From: Chaetoceros tenuissimus
Taxonomy: Eukaryota > Bacillariophyta > Thalassiosirophyceae > Chaetocerotales > Chaetocerotaceae
Assembly (NCBI GenBank): GCA_021927905.1
Contig: BLLK01000047.1
Location: 1,054,001 to 1,118,000 of the forward strand
Direction of reading: 5' to 3'
DNA length: 64,000 nt
Both the position numbers and the translations under genes were made by a program. Of the stretch, positions 32,789-43,507 are shown piece after piece. Positions within the stretch are counted from its first letter, which is position 1; every line of letters begins with the position of its first letter. Below the pieces are notes generated by a model that worked only from the letters and a program-made list of their open reading frames with translations, was not told where the DNA came from and made no database searches.

Positions 32789-34237
32789 ATGTATAGAACT
32801 CGTCTACTACAGAACCAAGTAAAGAATACAGCATCAAAGACGAATGTCTACGTCAGTGGTCATGGCTGGACTGGAGCTCTTGGACAAGGATCGGACATCA
32901 TGACAGATTCCCAAAAAAGCTCTGTGAGTCCATCCGAAAGAGATAATGATTTCACATCCCTCGATATACCTAATGTCATCAACGCAGCAGCAGGATGGGG
33001 ACACACGGCTCTAATCACTTCTGATAAAAAATTACTGGTTTGTGGTCGGCCCTATGACTTTCAACAATTGATGAGACTTTATAGAATGCCATCACTGGTT
33101 CGTCGTTTGACAGTCATGAACTCGATGATGTTGGAAAAGGGTGAAGAGCCGGGAATCTTTGCTAAAATTATTGATGGAGTTTTTAGAAACAGTGATAAAA
33201 ATACCACCGATGAGTATAAAAGAGCTATATTTCCTAATTTTATTGAATTTCAACTTCCAAATGACGATGTCCCAGTTGCAGATAATTCGTCTGGAAAGAC
33301 ACTTGCTGCATCTGCAGGTTTGACGGCTGTGATTGGTGAATCTGGTAAATTATATACTTTTGGCTTGAACCAAAGAGGGCAATGTGGAATTGGTAATAGA
33401 AAAACACATCATGTGTGGGAACCTCAACCCGTGATTATGAAAAAGTCAGAAGATGTGTCAGGAGTTGAAGGAGAGGAGTTACAAGATATTGTTCATGTAG
33501 ATTTAGGTTTGCAACATGTCTTGGCTTTAAATAAAAATGGAGAACTTTTTGGATGGGGAAAAGGAAGTAGAGGTCAACTTGGTCAAGCAGATTTTAAATC
33601 TCAGAACTATGATGATGGAAAAGTTTCAACTGTCGACCTCGAGTATGCCGCCATACCAATTGATGAATTTGAAATTGTAACTGAAACATCTCGCGATATA
33701 CTCCGTGGTAATGATGCAAAAGTGACATCTACTGCAGCTGGATGGAATCATTCAGCCTGTATTACAGAAAGTAATCATGCATTTATTTGGGGTAAGAACG
33801 CAATGGCAGAAATGAAGGATGGAAGACTGGATCCAGTAGATGCCCCAAGCCCAACTTTGGTCAAGGGATTGCCATCTGGTATGGAAATCAAGGACGTTTC
33901 ATGCGGTTCTCATCATACAGCATTTCTATTGGAAGATAATAGTGTGTATGCATTAGGTATTGCTACAGATACCGCAATGCCAATTGGTGAAGAGGCGGTT
34001 GAAGTTGTTCCACCAGGATTAGTATCGGATTTGAAACAATTTACTTCCCATCATGATAGAACAACAATTGTAACTAAAGACAATGAGGTTCTGGAACTTC
34101 AAATGTGGAGTACAGATGAGCTTCGTAGCTCCGCTATTTTTGAACCAGAGTGGGTGGAAGAAATAACTAGTGATGGGTCAAAAATAGAAAGTGTACATAG
34201 AGGATGGTTGCATTCCCTTGTTTTGACGAGCACATAA
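32789..34237 (+). CDS. RCC1-repeat protein, 482 aa
   Basis: Single exon from ATG 32789. At least five RCC1-type blades can be seen: VYVSGHGWTGALGQGS near the start, LYTFGLNQRGQCGIGN, ELFGWGKGSRGQLGQ, HAFIWGKNAMAE and SVYALGIA, each preceded by an AAG.GHT/HSA-type strand. Together they would form most of a seven-bladed propeller. The first 20 residues (MYRTRLLQNQVKNTASKTN) are basic and acid-free, like a mitochondrial presequence. The closest known architectures are the mitochondrial RCC1-like proteins (RCC1L/WBSCR16 type), which act in mitoribosome assembly. Chromatin RCC1 is less likely given the N-terminus. The exact role is inferred. AATGGCCTC lies about 100 bp upstream. Confidence 0.75.
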   Translation: MYRTRLLQNQVKNTASKTNVYVSGHGWTGALGQGSDIMTDSQKSSVSPSERDNDFTSLDIPNVINAAAGWGHTALITSDKKLLVCGRPYDFQQLMRLYRMPSLVRRLTVMNSMMLEKGEEPGIFAKIIDGVFRNSDKNTTDEYKRAIFPNFIEFQLPNDDVPVADNSSGKTLAASAGLTAVIGESGKLYTFGLNQRGQCGIGNRKTHHVWEPQPVIMKKSEDVSGVEGEELQDIVHVDLGLQHVLALNKNGELFGWGKGSRGQLGQADFKSQNYDDGKVSTVDLEYAAIPIDEFEIVTETSRDILRGNDAKVTSTAAGWNHSACITESNHAFIWGKNAMAEMKDGRLDPVDAPSPTLVKGLPSGMEIKDVSCGSHHTAFLLEDNSVYALGIATDTAMPIGEEAVEVVPPGLVSDLKQFTSHHDRTTIVTKDNEVLELQMWSTDELRSSAIFEPEWVEEITSDGSKIESVHRGWLHSLVLTST

Positions 34238-34299
34238 AGATAACTATTTTGTTGAAAGAAAATAAGTTTCTCTAGAATTAAAATTTTTAAATATAAGTT

Positions 34300-37188
34300 C
34301 TATTCTTCTTTGCTTGATTCGGCTGATTGTGGAAGTTCGTCAGATTTTTTCATAGCAAAAGGAACTGCAACATCTTCTTCACCATTTGTACGTGGACTTG
34401 CAAGGAATTGTTTGATATCATTGGTAATATTCTTTTCTAGATATAGATGATCTATGAAGCTGTACTTCAAGACAGCGTTAGCTGCCATCCATCCTCCAAC
34501 CATTGCAGCAGAGAAAGAGTCTCCGACTGTGAGATCAGCTCCTCCCATGTATAGACCTGGATATGGTGTTTCTGGTTTCAATCCTTTCACAGCATACCTC
34601 AATGGCGTGTGGCTAAGTCCCTTTCTTATTGGCCCTATCATTGACATGAAGTCTATCTTATCTTTCAGCTGAGGGAAAGTAGCGAGTAAATCAGCAGTAA
34701 CTTTTTCTGTTGTGTACGCGTGAACGTCGTTTCCGTACTTAGTATTGGAGAATATTTGAGGTGCAGATTCAAATTGCTGTACATAATTATCATCAGCTTC
34801 AATAGTGATGACGCACGTGCTCTTGGATCCGTGTCTACTTTCCCAACTAGGATCCTTGGCACTAGGAAACGATACCTTCATCCATGATTGGCCGACCTCA
34901 AACTTATTTCTCCTTGTCTTTTTCTTTGGCGCTACCCCAGCCTTGCTTCTCTTGTCACGTTTTGTACCTGTGTCTTCGCCCTCTACTTCCTCAAGTTTGG
35001 TCTCGTCATCTTCCTCTTCATTAAAGTCAATAACTTGTGCTCCGATAAGACCTTGCTTCACAGCTCCGGTATTAGGATCCATCTCATCTAGAGCCAAGGA
35101 TGCATTTGGAAGTCTATACCAATCAGCTCCTGTGATGCTCAAATCTTCACTTGTTCCATCGAGACCAACCAAAAAGTGAATCAAAGGGCGTCTCTCAGCA
35201 AGAGCTGGTACACCTGAAGGAATACCATATTTTACTCGAATCTCATCAGGCATGTAAAAGATGAAAGTTTCGATAAATCCAAGCATTGAGATGACACTGC
35301 TATCATCATCGTCTCCAACTGAAATAATACGTCCATCTGCGAGCTTCACTCCAGTACATCTTGGCTTTGATGGATCAGCACCGTCAGTCTTTGTAGACTT
35401 TACTTCTTCTTTACTCTTCATTTCTTCAGTTTCGTGAAATAAGAATTCCTTCAGTTTTACAGAAGTAAATACTTTTCCTCCATTCTGTTCAATAACGCTA
35501 GCGAGTGCATGACAAAGGGCTCTTGGACCTCCAATAGGGTACGAGAAACCTTCAGGTGAAATCTGTGCACATGCATTAGTCACATGTACAGCCATACTTG
35601 TCTTACTTGGTGCCAAGTTTTCACCCTTCATTCCAATTCCAGCCATTAAACTTCTAACATGAGCATTCAGAGGCAACATTTGATCTAAAAATGCAGATGC
35701 ATATCGAACACTAGCTTCTTGATAAGCAGAATTCTTCTTAGCTCCCTTCATATTCTCCGGTAGCAATTTTGATACATAGAAATCACTTGCACTGGCGTTT
35801 ACTCCAGTACAGGATGCAAGGTAACCAGCAGCTGTCGAATTACCAACACCTTCGTCATCTGGCCACCCATCTCCAAGGTAGGTCGCTGTATCAATTGCAA
35901 TATTGGACACACCACCTGCTCTAAGAATAAATGGATGCGAATCTTTGCGATTGTCAACTCCCATACCTAGAATAGAAACAATATCAGAAGTGAAACCATC
36001 AGCCTCAGTTCCAATGCGACTAAATCTGATTCCACCTTGTGCATCTGATTCAGTACATAAGGCAGGAACCAAAAGTCGTTGTTGCCTTCCAATATGTGCT
36101 ACATTTGTAGAGTTGACATCAAAAGGAATATCCTTGTAAACTTTACGATTCTTTTCATTCAAACCATTTGTTTCTGAAAGGCTTCTACAACCAGATGCAT
36201 CAAGATCTGGACTCAAAACTGCGACAGTGCGTCCTGTTCGAGACAAGAGAGCAGCAGTGTACATTGTGTCTGGACCAGAACCAACAATGATTGTATCGTA
36301 TGTTTCTTCTCCTTCAACTTCTGGTGTCTTGAAATCGTCATCAGAGATTGGTGTTCCAACTGGTTTGCGAAGAATATCATGCTTTTCTTTATCATTCTTC
36401 GCATCAGCATAGTATGGTTTCACAGTCTTGACTTCGTCAGCCAACCATCCTGCAATCTTCTTTCTCTTTCGCGCGTTCAATTGTTGACGCCCAAGAATTA
36501 CAAGTGCTACCAAAGCCCATGGTTGAAGACCAACCAACAAGAACAATACAGCAAGGACCATATTTTCCATCTTGACTCCATTTCGATGCATAATGAAAAG
36601 AATAATGATGCTTGTCTTTGTATCAATAGGAGTCTCTTCTCTAAAAGGACTATATTCCCCTCTACTATACTTTCTCTGTACACCACGAATAAAGATTTCA
36701 ATTTCAGGATGTTCTGTAATAAAAGGACGAAAGACACCATATTTCTCATCCAATTGTCTTTCAAATTTGGCTGCATTTGCATGAACTTTCCAAGCTGCTG
36801 CACCTTTCCCAGCAGAAGTAAACACTTGAGAAGTTTCACTTAAAATAGCCAACATTTCTTCTCTTGATTCTGCAGTTCCAAATAAATATGAATTAATCTT
36901 TGGCTCAGTTGGTGCATCTGGATTTACAGTTTCAGTCTCTTCTTCTCCATGACTTGCATTCCAAGCAGCCATAGCTTCTTCATAGGATAATAGTTCCTCT
37001 GCATATTTTTCTGCCTGTGCATCTGCGACTGACTTCATATGAGGTGCATATATTGTCTCAATCAAGTTTCCTGAGAAATCAAGTCCAACTGGTTTGGTAG
37101 AAGCAACTTCTTCCTCATCTCCAGATTGAAGCACTGGTGTTTTCGTCTTGGACTTTAACTTCTTTTTATCATGGACTCCAATGCGCAT
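34300..37188 (-). CDS. membrane-anchored FAD oxidoreductase, carotenoid isomerase/retinol saturase type, 962 aa
   Basis: Single exon from ATG 37188. The first 200 residues are charged and unrecognised. Two adjacent hydrophobic segments (SIIILFIMHRNGVK to ALVALVILGRQQL, about 200-245) should anchor it in a membrane. The FAD-binding Rossmann motif TIIVGSGPDTMYTAALLSR starts near residue 300. Mid-protein YPIGGPRALCHALASVIEQN and C-terminal GLYMGGADLTVGDSFSAAMV match the CRTISO/RetSat/pyridine-nucleotide-disulphide oxidoreductase-like group. An acidic/basic linker (TKRDKRSKAGVAPKKKTRR) interrupts the domain. At 962 residues it is much longer than the 500-650 usual for the family. Likely substrates are carotenoids or related isoprenoids, perhaps at the ER or plastid envelope; the substrate is not shown by the sequence. 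Confidence 0.75.
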   Translation of the reverse strand: MRIGVHDKKKLKSKTKTPVLQSGDEEEVASTKPVGLDFSGNLIETIYAPHMKSVADAQAEKYAEELLSYEEAMAAWNASHGEEETETVNPDAPTEPKINSYLFGTAESREEMLAILSETSQVFTSAGKGAAAWKVHANAAKFERQLDEKYGVFRPFITEHPEIEIFIRGVQRKYSRGEYSPFREETPIDTKTSIIILFIMHRNGVKMENMVLAVLFLLVGLQPWALVALVILGRQQLNARKRKKIAGWLADEVKTVKPYYADAKNDKEKHDILRKPVGTPISDDDFKTPEVEGEETYDTIIVGSGPDTMYTAALLSRTGRTVAVLSPDLDASGCRSLSETNGLNEKNRKVYKDIPFDVNSTNVAHIGRQQRLLVPALCTESDAQGGIRFSRIGTEADGFTSDIVSILGMGVDNRKDSHPFILRAGGVSNIAIDTATYLGDGWPDDEGVGNSTAAGYLASCTGVNASASDFYVSKLLPENMKGAKKNSAYQEASVRYASAFLDQMLPLNAHVRSLMAGIGMKGENLAPSKTSMAVHVTNACAQISPEGFSYPIGGPRALCHALASVIEQNGGKVFTSVKLKEFLFHETEEMKSKEEVKSTKTDGADPSKPRCTGVKLADGRIISVGDDDDSSVISMLGFIETFIFYMPDEIRVKYGIPSGVPALAERRPLIHFLVGLDGTSEDLSITGADWYRLPNASLALDEMDPNTGAVKQGLIGAQVIDFNEEEDDETKLEEVEGEDTGTKRDKRSKAGVAPKKKTRRNKFEVGQSWMKVSFPSAKDPSWESRHGSKSTCVITIEADDNYVQQFESAPQIFSNTKYGNDVHAYTTEKVTADLLATFPQLKDKIDFMSMIGPIRKGLSHTPLRYAVKGLKPETPYPGLYMGGADLTVGDSFSAAMVGGWMAANAVLKYSFIDHLYLEKNITNDIKQFLASPRTNGEEDVAVPFAMKKSDELPQSAESSKEE

Positions 37189-37634
37189 CTTTAAAAAATT
37201 ATAGCGGACCTATAAACTCAGCAAGTATATTTTACGAACAAAGAGAATTTGGCAGCTATGATAGATTCGTATCTATGTTACCCTACTTATTTCCTCCATT
37301 AATCTTGCTTATTTTTTTCTTCCAATTTCTTGGTGTTGTGCAGCTCACAATTTCGCCACATGGAAGCAGTGACACTGAATTCCCTAGCCAATGGGGTTTC
37401 AAAAAGTCCAGTGCTTTCGTTTTTGAAAGTACGTAGGCAATAGTCATTCACATGTCCAGATAGTACCATGAGCGTCGCATCTAATAACCCTATCGGAAAG
37501 GGGGATCATCCGTAAGTTGAATTACTTTTTGCTGTATCTTGTGAGATCATCGTCGCAAAGCTCCGGAGACTTGCTTGCTTTCCTTTCTATTGGCACCTAA
37601 ATCGCTTACTCACATATCCAAAACTAATATCAAG
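37189..37634. other. divergent spacer oxidoreductase / FCP
   Basis: Upstream region of both genes. No gene or convincing RNA is seen. A 99-codon frame at 37137-37436 overlaps the oxidoreductase start and shows no domain. Confidence 0.4.
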
Positions 37635-38595
37635 ATGATGAAGACCGCTATCCTCGCTACCATGCTCACCGCTGCAGCAGCTTTTGCTCCTGCTCAGCAG
37701 GTATGTTGATTTCTTGTCGGGGATTGCAATGAGAGTGATGTGTTTGTCGCCTGGAAGAAGAAGATACGATGCAGAAAAGTCGGAAGTACATTTCGTACAT
37801 CAGTGAGATATTGATGGGATATCAAAAGTGTAGAAGGCTACTTACTGTCAGTGTACATGGATAGATACTAAAGGACTATACTAGATTCCTATAATACAGA
37901 CTACAGATTGTAGAACGATAGAGACAAACACATCACCATCACCAACGAAGCAGAAATTCTGCTAAACCATTCCATTTCGTTTTTTCTTCTTGCTGACAAA
38001 TTTCTTTCATTTTTCAATTTGACAGGCAAAGACCACCACCTCCCTTGCTGCTTCCGAGCTCGATGATGGAATTGGTGCTGTAGCTCCTCTTGGATACTTC
38101 GATCCTCTTGGATACATCAAGGACGAGGAGACCTTCATCCGTTACCGTGCTGTTGAGAGAAAGCACGGACGTATTGCTATGATGGCTATGCTTGGAACCT
38201 TTGTACACAACAACGGATGGACCTTTGATGGATACCTTTCCCCATCTCAGGGACTTAAATTCTCCGATATCGATTCCGGAATCGGAGGACTTTTCCAGGT
38301 TCCACCAGCTGGACTTGCACAGATCATCCTTTTCTGTGGATTCGTAGAGCTTACTTGGTGGCCAGCATCTGATCTTTCTGGAGACTACGGAGTTCGTCTT
38401 GGAACCCTTAACGACTGGGAGGAGCAGCCAGCTAAGTACTACCGTCAGAAGAACGCTGAGCTTAACAACGGACGTGCTGCTATGATGGGAATCCTCGGAA
38501 CTTTCACCCACGAGGTTATCACTGGACAGAACTTCGCTGAGCAGGCTGCTGCTGGACACTTCTCCCCATTCGGAGATGGACAGGGATTCTTCTAA
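37635..38595 (+). CDS. fucoxanthin chlorophyll a/c-binding light-harvesting protein, 211 aa
   Basis: Two exons: 37635-37700 and 38026-38595. The 325-nt intron is far longer than any other here. Exon 1 encodes exactly the signal peptide and plastid cleavage motif (MMKTAILATMLTAAAAFAPA; AFAP-type, needed for import through the four plastid membranes). The mature protein begins near SLAASELDDGIG. It has the LHC helix 1 motif ERKHGRIAMMAMLG and helix 3 motif NAELNNGRAAMMGILGTF, whose Glu/Arg and Asn/Arg pairs bind chlorophyll magnesium and bridge the helices. The middle helix is AQIILFCGFVELTWW. Length and motifs fit the main Lhcf antenna group of diatoms. Codon use is strongly biased (GGA, CTT, ACC), as expected for a very highly expressed gene. 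It acts in the thylakoid membrane. Confidence 0.95.
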
Positions 38596-39051
38596 ATTTT
38601 CTGTGATTAGGCAAGAAAACATACACATTTCCAATTTTGATGAAGCGAACAATTTCACGTCTTGATTGGTGAATAGACTAGGGTATTGTACATGGAAAGA
38701 TTAGTGCAATCTTTCGTTGCGACCCAACTTACTTTTGATTGTACAATTGGATCCACTAGCATATAATAATAAATCCAATTTAGTTCAATGTAGGAAATGT
38801 GTTATTGGTATAGTAGTATTACTTTATGAGACAATTTTTATGTGGTTTTTGTGCAGTTTATGAGTCAGATAATCATTTCTGAAATGAACATTTGTTTTTA
38901 TGGGTGTTTTGTAGCAGATTTGTGAAATGATGTAGTAATACAAGGTCTATATGCATATTGTTTTTGTGTTTGTGTTTTGAAAAAAGGTCCCCGATGAAAT
39001 GATCGTGTCACAAGAAAGTAATGGGGACGGATCCTAAGTTGAAAGTAATGA
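38596..39051. other. 3' flank of FCP, converging on the next gene
   Basis: AT-rich, with several TTTGTG and TTTTTATG-type stretches. It contains the 3' ends of two convergent transcripts. No gene is seen. Confidence 0.4.
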
Positions 39052-39866
39052 CTAATGATTCATCTTTCTTGCCTGTTGGATTGGCTTGGAGTTTCCATGC
39101 ATCAAGCCATACGCTTTCTTGGAGTAACGATTGTGAGAAATTTGATGTGCATGTTTCTGAGCTTCCATAACACGGCGTCTATTCTCAAGATTGTTATGAG
39201 CACGATGATGACGATCAAAATGAACAAGTCTTCTCTCATTTGGACTCATCATGGTTTGAGGGTGGATATGATTCTGCACCATTTGCACTCTGGTTGGCTT
39301 TCCAACGAGTCCATGCTGTCTCTGTACAGGAAAAAGGATACACAAGATTAGACTTTTGCATAATCAAGAAATCATGATAATGAGAACCGAACTTACTCTT
39401 GCCTCCCATCTCTTTTGCAAGTATGCACCATAATTGGTCCTTGTCATTTCTTCCTTTTCTTCAAGAAATGATAGATCTACCATGGTGACAAGAAAGTCAT
39501 CAACGGCATCAAGCTCAGCTGCATCTATTGTTGAACAGAAACAGAAACATGAATGAGTACAAGATTTTTCATTGAGAATTCTGATTCCGTCAAAACATAA
39601 AGATTGCAAAACAATACAGAACATCAGACACAAGAAGAGCATGATGTCAATTTGTTCCACGTACCATTTGCATCTGGAGGAAAGATCTCATCAATGGTTT
39701 CATCAGGAATGTTATGAATGATTCCATGATCCGCATGTGAGCCAAATACAGCGAGAGATGGAATTCCATCGTTGTAAATAGCGTCAAAGCCCGCGAATTC
39801 TGTAAAGCCTTCACGAGTTGGAGCAAAAGGCTGTGCGAGAGGTGAAAGGATAGATGCTGGAGGCAT
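39052..39866 (-). CDS. unrecognised 3-exon protein, 199 aa
   Basis: Exons 39866-39665, 39524-39397 and 39321-39052, with GT-AG introns of 140 and 75 nt, join in frame to 200 codons. The frame is open upstream to an earlier ATG at 39938; I chose 39866 (MPPASILSPLAQPFAP) because the residues before it look like untranslated sequence, but this is not certain. No family is recognised. The N-terminal half is acidic with many Asp/Glu pairs (PDETIDEIFPPDANDAAELD). The middle is helical (EEKEEMTRTNYGAYLQKRWE). The C-terminus is strongly basic and His/Arg/Gln-rich (HRAHNNLENRRRVMEAQKHA). The well-formed splice sites and even frame make it a real gene. It lies divergent from NOT2, 611 bp apart. Confidence 0.65.
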
Positions 39867-40477
39867 TGCTTTTGAATAGTTTAAGGTGTAAGATATGATT
39901 TGCGTTTTGTTAGATTTGCTTTTTATGTAAGATTGCATTGATGGCTTCTTGATGGCAAGAGATCATCCTGATGCACTTGGTTCGTACTTGACCAAAAATT
40001 CTTTGAATAGAACAATGATGACACCAAGAGACATCAAAGTGACCCGAACCCTATACAGTCAACCTAATTTGATAAAGGTAGAGTGTCTTTCTCTACAGAA
40101 CACATAAATGGCCTCTCTTGACACAAGACAAACTCCCACCGAACATGGAAACTCAGCTCCAAAGCACAACACAAACGCTGAAAGTAGTAACTGTTGTTGA
40201 GCTAAAAACAGCTGAAACAACAACACTTAGGAGTGATTACATTGTACATTTTCAAAGGTAAATTGACTACTTGCTATTTCGTTTTATTGTGATATAGATA
40301 GAGCAACCATCTCGTTTGAATATACATTTGACTGGGGTGAAAATGAAGATGAAAAAGATATGTTTCGACCATTTTAGCTTCATCGATTTTACACATGTTG
40401 TTTCCCTTTAACTCATGTTGTTTGTCTCCATTCATTCAACTACAGCTTTGAAATCATCTTAAAAGCTTGAAAACAAA
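39867..40477 (+). promoter_or_regulatory. divergent promoter region with NOT2 leader intron and uORF
   Basis: Contains AATGGCCTC at 40107-40115. A likely 5'-UTR intron runs from 40258 (AAAG/GTAAAT) to 40445 (CTACAG). A 45-codon upstream frame, from ATG 40145 and continuing after that intron, stops at 40468-40470, seven bases before the NOT2 ATG. Whether the uORF is translated is inference. Confidence 0.4.
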
Positions 40478-41816
40478 ATGTTTGGACAACAAGGTAGTGG
40501 CGAACTGTTACTGGGTGGTCGAGGAGGCTTCGAGGGCTCAGTGTCAAGCAACGGATTTGGTAGCGAGACAAATACCGCCTCGAACCCTACTAGTGCACCG
40601 GCTCCAGGACAATCAGGATCATCAGCTTTCGATCTTAGTGATTTTCCAAGCTTAGGTGGTTCTTCGGCAGGGTCAGCTGGAGGGGATAACAACAGTCTCG
40701 CGAATGCATTACGGCAACAGCAAATGATGGCGCAACAGCAATTGATGCAAGGTCAGAACAGCGCTAAGGGAGGCAATTCATTTTCACGTCTTGGCTTGGG
40801 GACCTCCATGGCAAATGCATTAGGATCGTCAGGATCAAACGGTGCGAATTTCAAGATGGCGACAGAGGACTTTCCTGCTCTTCCTGGGGCACCTTTAGGA
40901 GGCGGCTCAGGAAACAGTGGGTCAGGTCTTCTTGGGGAAGTTGGCGGTTCAGGTTCCAGTAGACTTGGTTTTGGAGGAGCACCGACACCGTCTGTTTCAA
41001 GAGCGGCATCAGGTGCTTCTGGAGGAATTTTTGGAGGAGATTTCGATGGATTGTCGAATCAATTCGATGCTTCTTCTTTATTGAGCGGAGGTGGAAATCA
41101 AAATAGTAGTAGTAGTAATCCTGTATCACAGCAACGATCATCGACAGCTTCTGCACCAACTGGTGCATCAGCCTCAAATGCAAGTAATGCAGGATCAGCA
41201 CTTTCTGGGGAGTATGGTCTTTTAGGATTATTAAAATTCATCCGTTTGAGTGAAGAGGAGCGTAATTCACTCGCAGTTGGATCAGATCTTTCCCAATTAG
41301 GTTTGAATCTTAATTCAAGCGAAAATCTTTACAGTAAATTCGCAAGTCCGTGGTCGGAAAGTCCTGCAGCCAAAGAACCTCAATATCAGGTATGTGTGAA
41401 TATCTGCATATAATATACATTTGTGTTGTACGAGTTATTATTATGCATGGAACATACATCTGACCTCATTTCCTACTTGCCTCCAGCTACCAATGTGTTA
41501 TTACATGCAACCTCCTGCTTTGAAGACAGGCCATTTATCCAAATTTCAGCTCGAAACATTATTTTATATTTTCTATGCATTACCCAAGGATGTCTTACAA
41601 GCATATGCAGCGCAAGAGCTTTACTCAAGAGAATGGAAATTCCATACAGAGTTGAAACTTTGGTTCAAGCGTACACAGCCATCGGAAGGAGGACAATTTG
41701 TTTACTTTGATATCCAATCATGGGAGCGCAGGTTGTTCAATGGTAATATGGACCAGAATATTACTCTTCACTTGATGCCGGAAGATGATATAAGAGTCAA
41801 GTTCACAAGCTCTTAA
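40478..41816 (+). CDS. NOT2: CCR4-NOT complex subunit NOT2/CNOT2, 413 aa
   Basis: Exons 40478-41389 and 41487-41816 (97-nt intron) join to 414 codons. The N-terminal 240 residues are low-complexity Gly/Ser/Asn/Gln sequence with two short LSDFPSLGG / TEDFPALPGAP motifs, which are conserved docking segments of CNOT2-type proteins. The C-terminal part is the NOT box: GEYGLLGLLKFIRLSEEERN, then SLAVGSDLSQLGLNLNSSEN, and after the intron LFYIFYALPKDVLQAYAAQE, WKFHTELKLWFKR and GQFVYFDIQSWERR. NOT2 pairs with NOT3/5 and scaffolds the cytoplasmic and nuclear deadenylase complex that controls mRNA decay. Length and order are typical for algae. Confidence 0.9.
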
Positions 41817-42137
41817 CATTGACTTGGTTTCTTTCAGGTTATTGTATTACTTTTCAATTTTTAGATACGATAATGAAGATGGCGATTCAGGACATATCTT
41901 TGGCTGATGAGTATTATAGTACAATAATGGGGTGAAATTGTAAACAATTTTAAATTGACCTTACACTACTTTGACTTTGTCCTTGGTTAGATTCTTGAGA
42001 GTATGAGAAGCGGTCAATTTTTGTTTTCGAGTGTGGCAGGGCATTTGTTGATTGTAAAATACATACAAGTACTGGCGAAAGTAGGCGTCCCTAATCACAG
42101 TTTCAAAGCATTGAAAAAGCCTACAATACCTTACATT
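41817..42137. other. convergent spacer NOT2 / MYND 1
   Basis: 3' flanks of both genes; nothing recognised. Confidence 0.4.
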
Positions 42138-43507
42138 CTATTCCTTGCATACATCATTCGGCTCAAAGCATTTGTTCTCTAATCTCAGTCCATATCCTAG
42201 AAAATGAAGACATTCCCTTTCGAAGCGTCTCCTCATTCTCCCTTGCTTATCTTCATCTGTAGTATTCTCTTTCGCTGCTGTTTTCCACTTTCGGTAGGCC
42301 TTGAGGACAGGGCAGAAGGTTTCGTGACCTACACAAGTTCCGGGTATTTGGTTCTTTCTCCAGTGCATACGTTGATGGTCGATACTACAGTAGCATGCCA
42401 CACGACATCCGCTACATACATATTTGACTTCGTCCTTGGTTGGCGCTTGTGTACAGGTAGAACATTTATCCATGAAAATCCATTCATTTTCAACAATCTT
42501 CTCTATGTGACGAATAGATTGTTCATAAGAATGCTGTTTGTGCTTTTCATCTTTGAGCTTATGGCAGAGGTAGTGCCATTGTGCAAGAGCTAATTCAGAG
42601 TTTAGCTCATAGGTAGTATTCATATTGTTCTCATGATATTCATACTCGTCTCGGATGTGGTCTAGCAAATTTTTGACGAGTAGGAAATCATCCCTTTTCG
42701 AGCGTAGGTGATATTCTTCTCTGTATCTCTCAATATAGGAGACAGCAAGTGAAACTTTTACCTCTAATGATTCCTGGAGGTTTGGAAGAAGAAGGAGCTT
42801 TTCGCCAAGATCTATGACTTCATCGAACCTCTTCGCTACACGAAAAAGATTCCCAGTCATTTCCAGTAACCTAACACCATTTTCATAATTTTCAGTTGCA
42901 TCAACTGACACAGTACTCATTTTTCGGAGGAGGTATCTACAGATGCATGAAGTGTCGTTATTGATGTCCTTTGTAGTGACTAAGGCAAGCTCATAGTATA
43001 ATTGTATCTCCTCCATATAAATATCATCTGTCTTTAACCAATCTTTTCCGATTTTAGATTCTCGAAAGGGAAAGTTGTCCTTCAAATCATTGTATACCTC
43101 AATTACTGCTTCAAAGTTGCTGCGACGATGTTCAAGCCACATTTGATAAATGTATAGATGCGAAACCCAACGGTATATTAAAAGAACTGGTCCAGTCTTG
43201 ATGTCGGCCCTCCGAACTGGTCCATTCTTGACGTTCTGAAGGACCTTCCATTTTGTCTTGAGAAATTGAATTGCAGCTCTAACATTTGTAGCAGCATCAG
43301 AATACAAATGTTTCTTAACGCATTGATCACTTAGTGTCAAGAGCCCGCCGAGTCTTGACTTGACATTATCAATTATCACTTTTTTTACAAGACAGGAGGA
43401 TAAGAAGTAAATCCACAGAGTTGAAGAATCATTGCACTCAATGATCACTTACCGTTGTCTGTATCAACTTTCTGAGGGCGTCGACTCTTTTTCCCTTTCT
43501 TGCCCAT
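42138..43507 (-). CDS. MYND-type zinc finger protein, paralog 1, 431 aa
   Basis: Exon 1 43507-43453 encodes the basic start MGKKGKKSRRPQKVDTDN. After a 74-nt intron, exon 2 (43378-42138) carries the rest; the frame is even (432 codons). The middle 300 residues are helical and repeat-like, perhaps TPR-type (SLAVSYIERYREEYHLRS, LALAQWHYLCHKL). The C-terminus holds a MYND-like cluster: CSTCTQAPTKDEVKYVCSGC, then CYC, H-Q-R and C-x-G-H. MYND fingers bind proline-rich peptides, so the protein is likely an adaptor. Related families are strongly expanded in diatoms. This is the longest of four tandem paralogs and has a few extra residues in the middle. The KKGKK/KSRR start could be nuclear or nucleolar targeting. 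Function is otherwise unknown. Confidence 0.85.
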
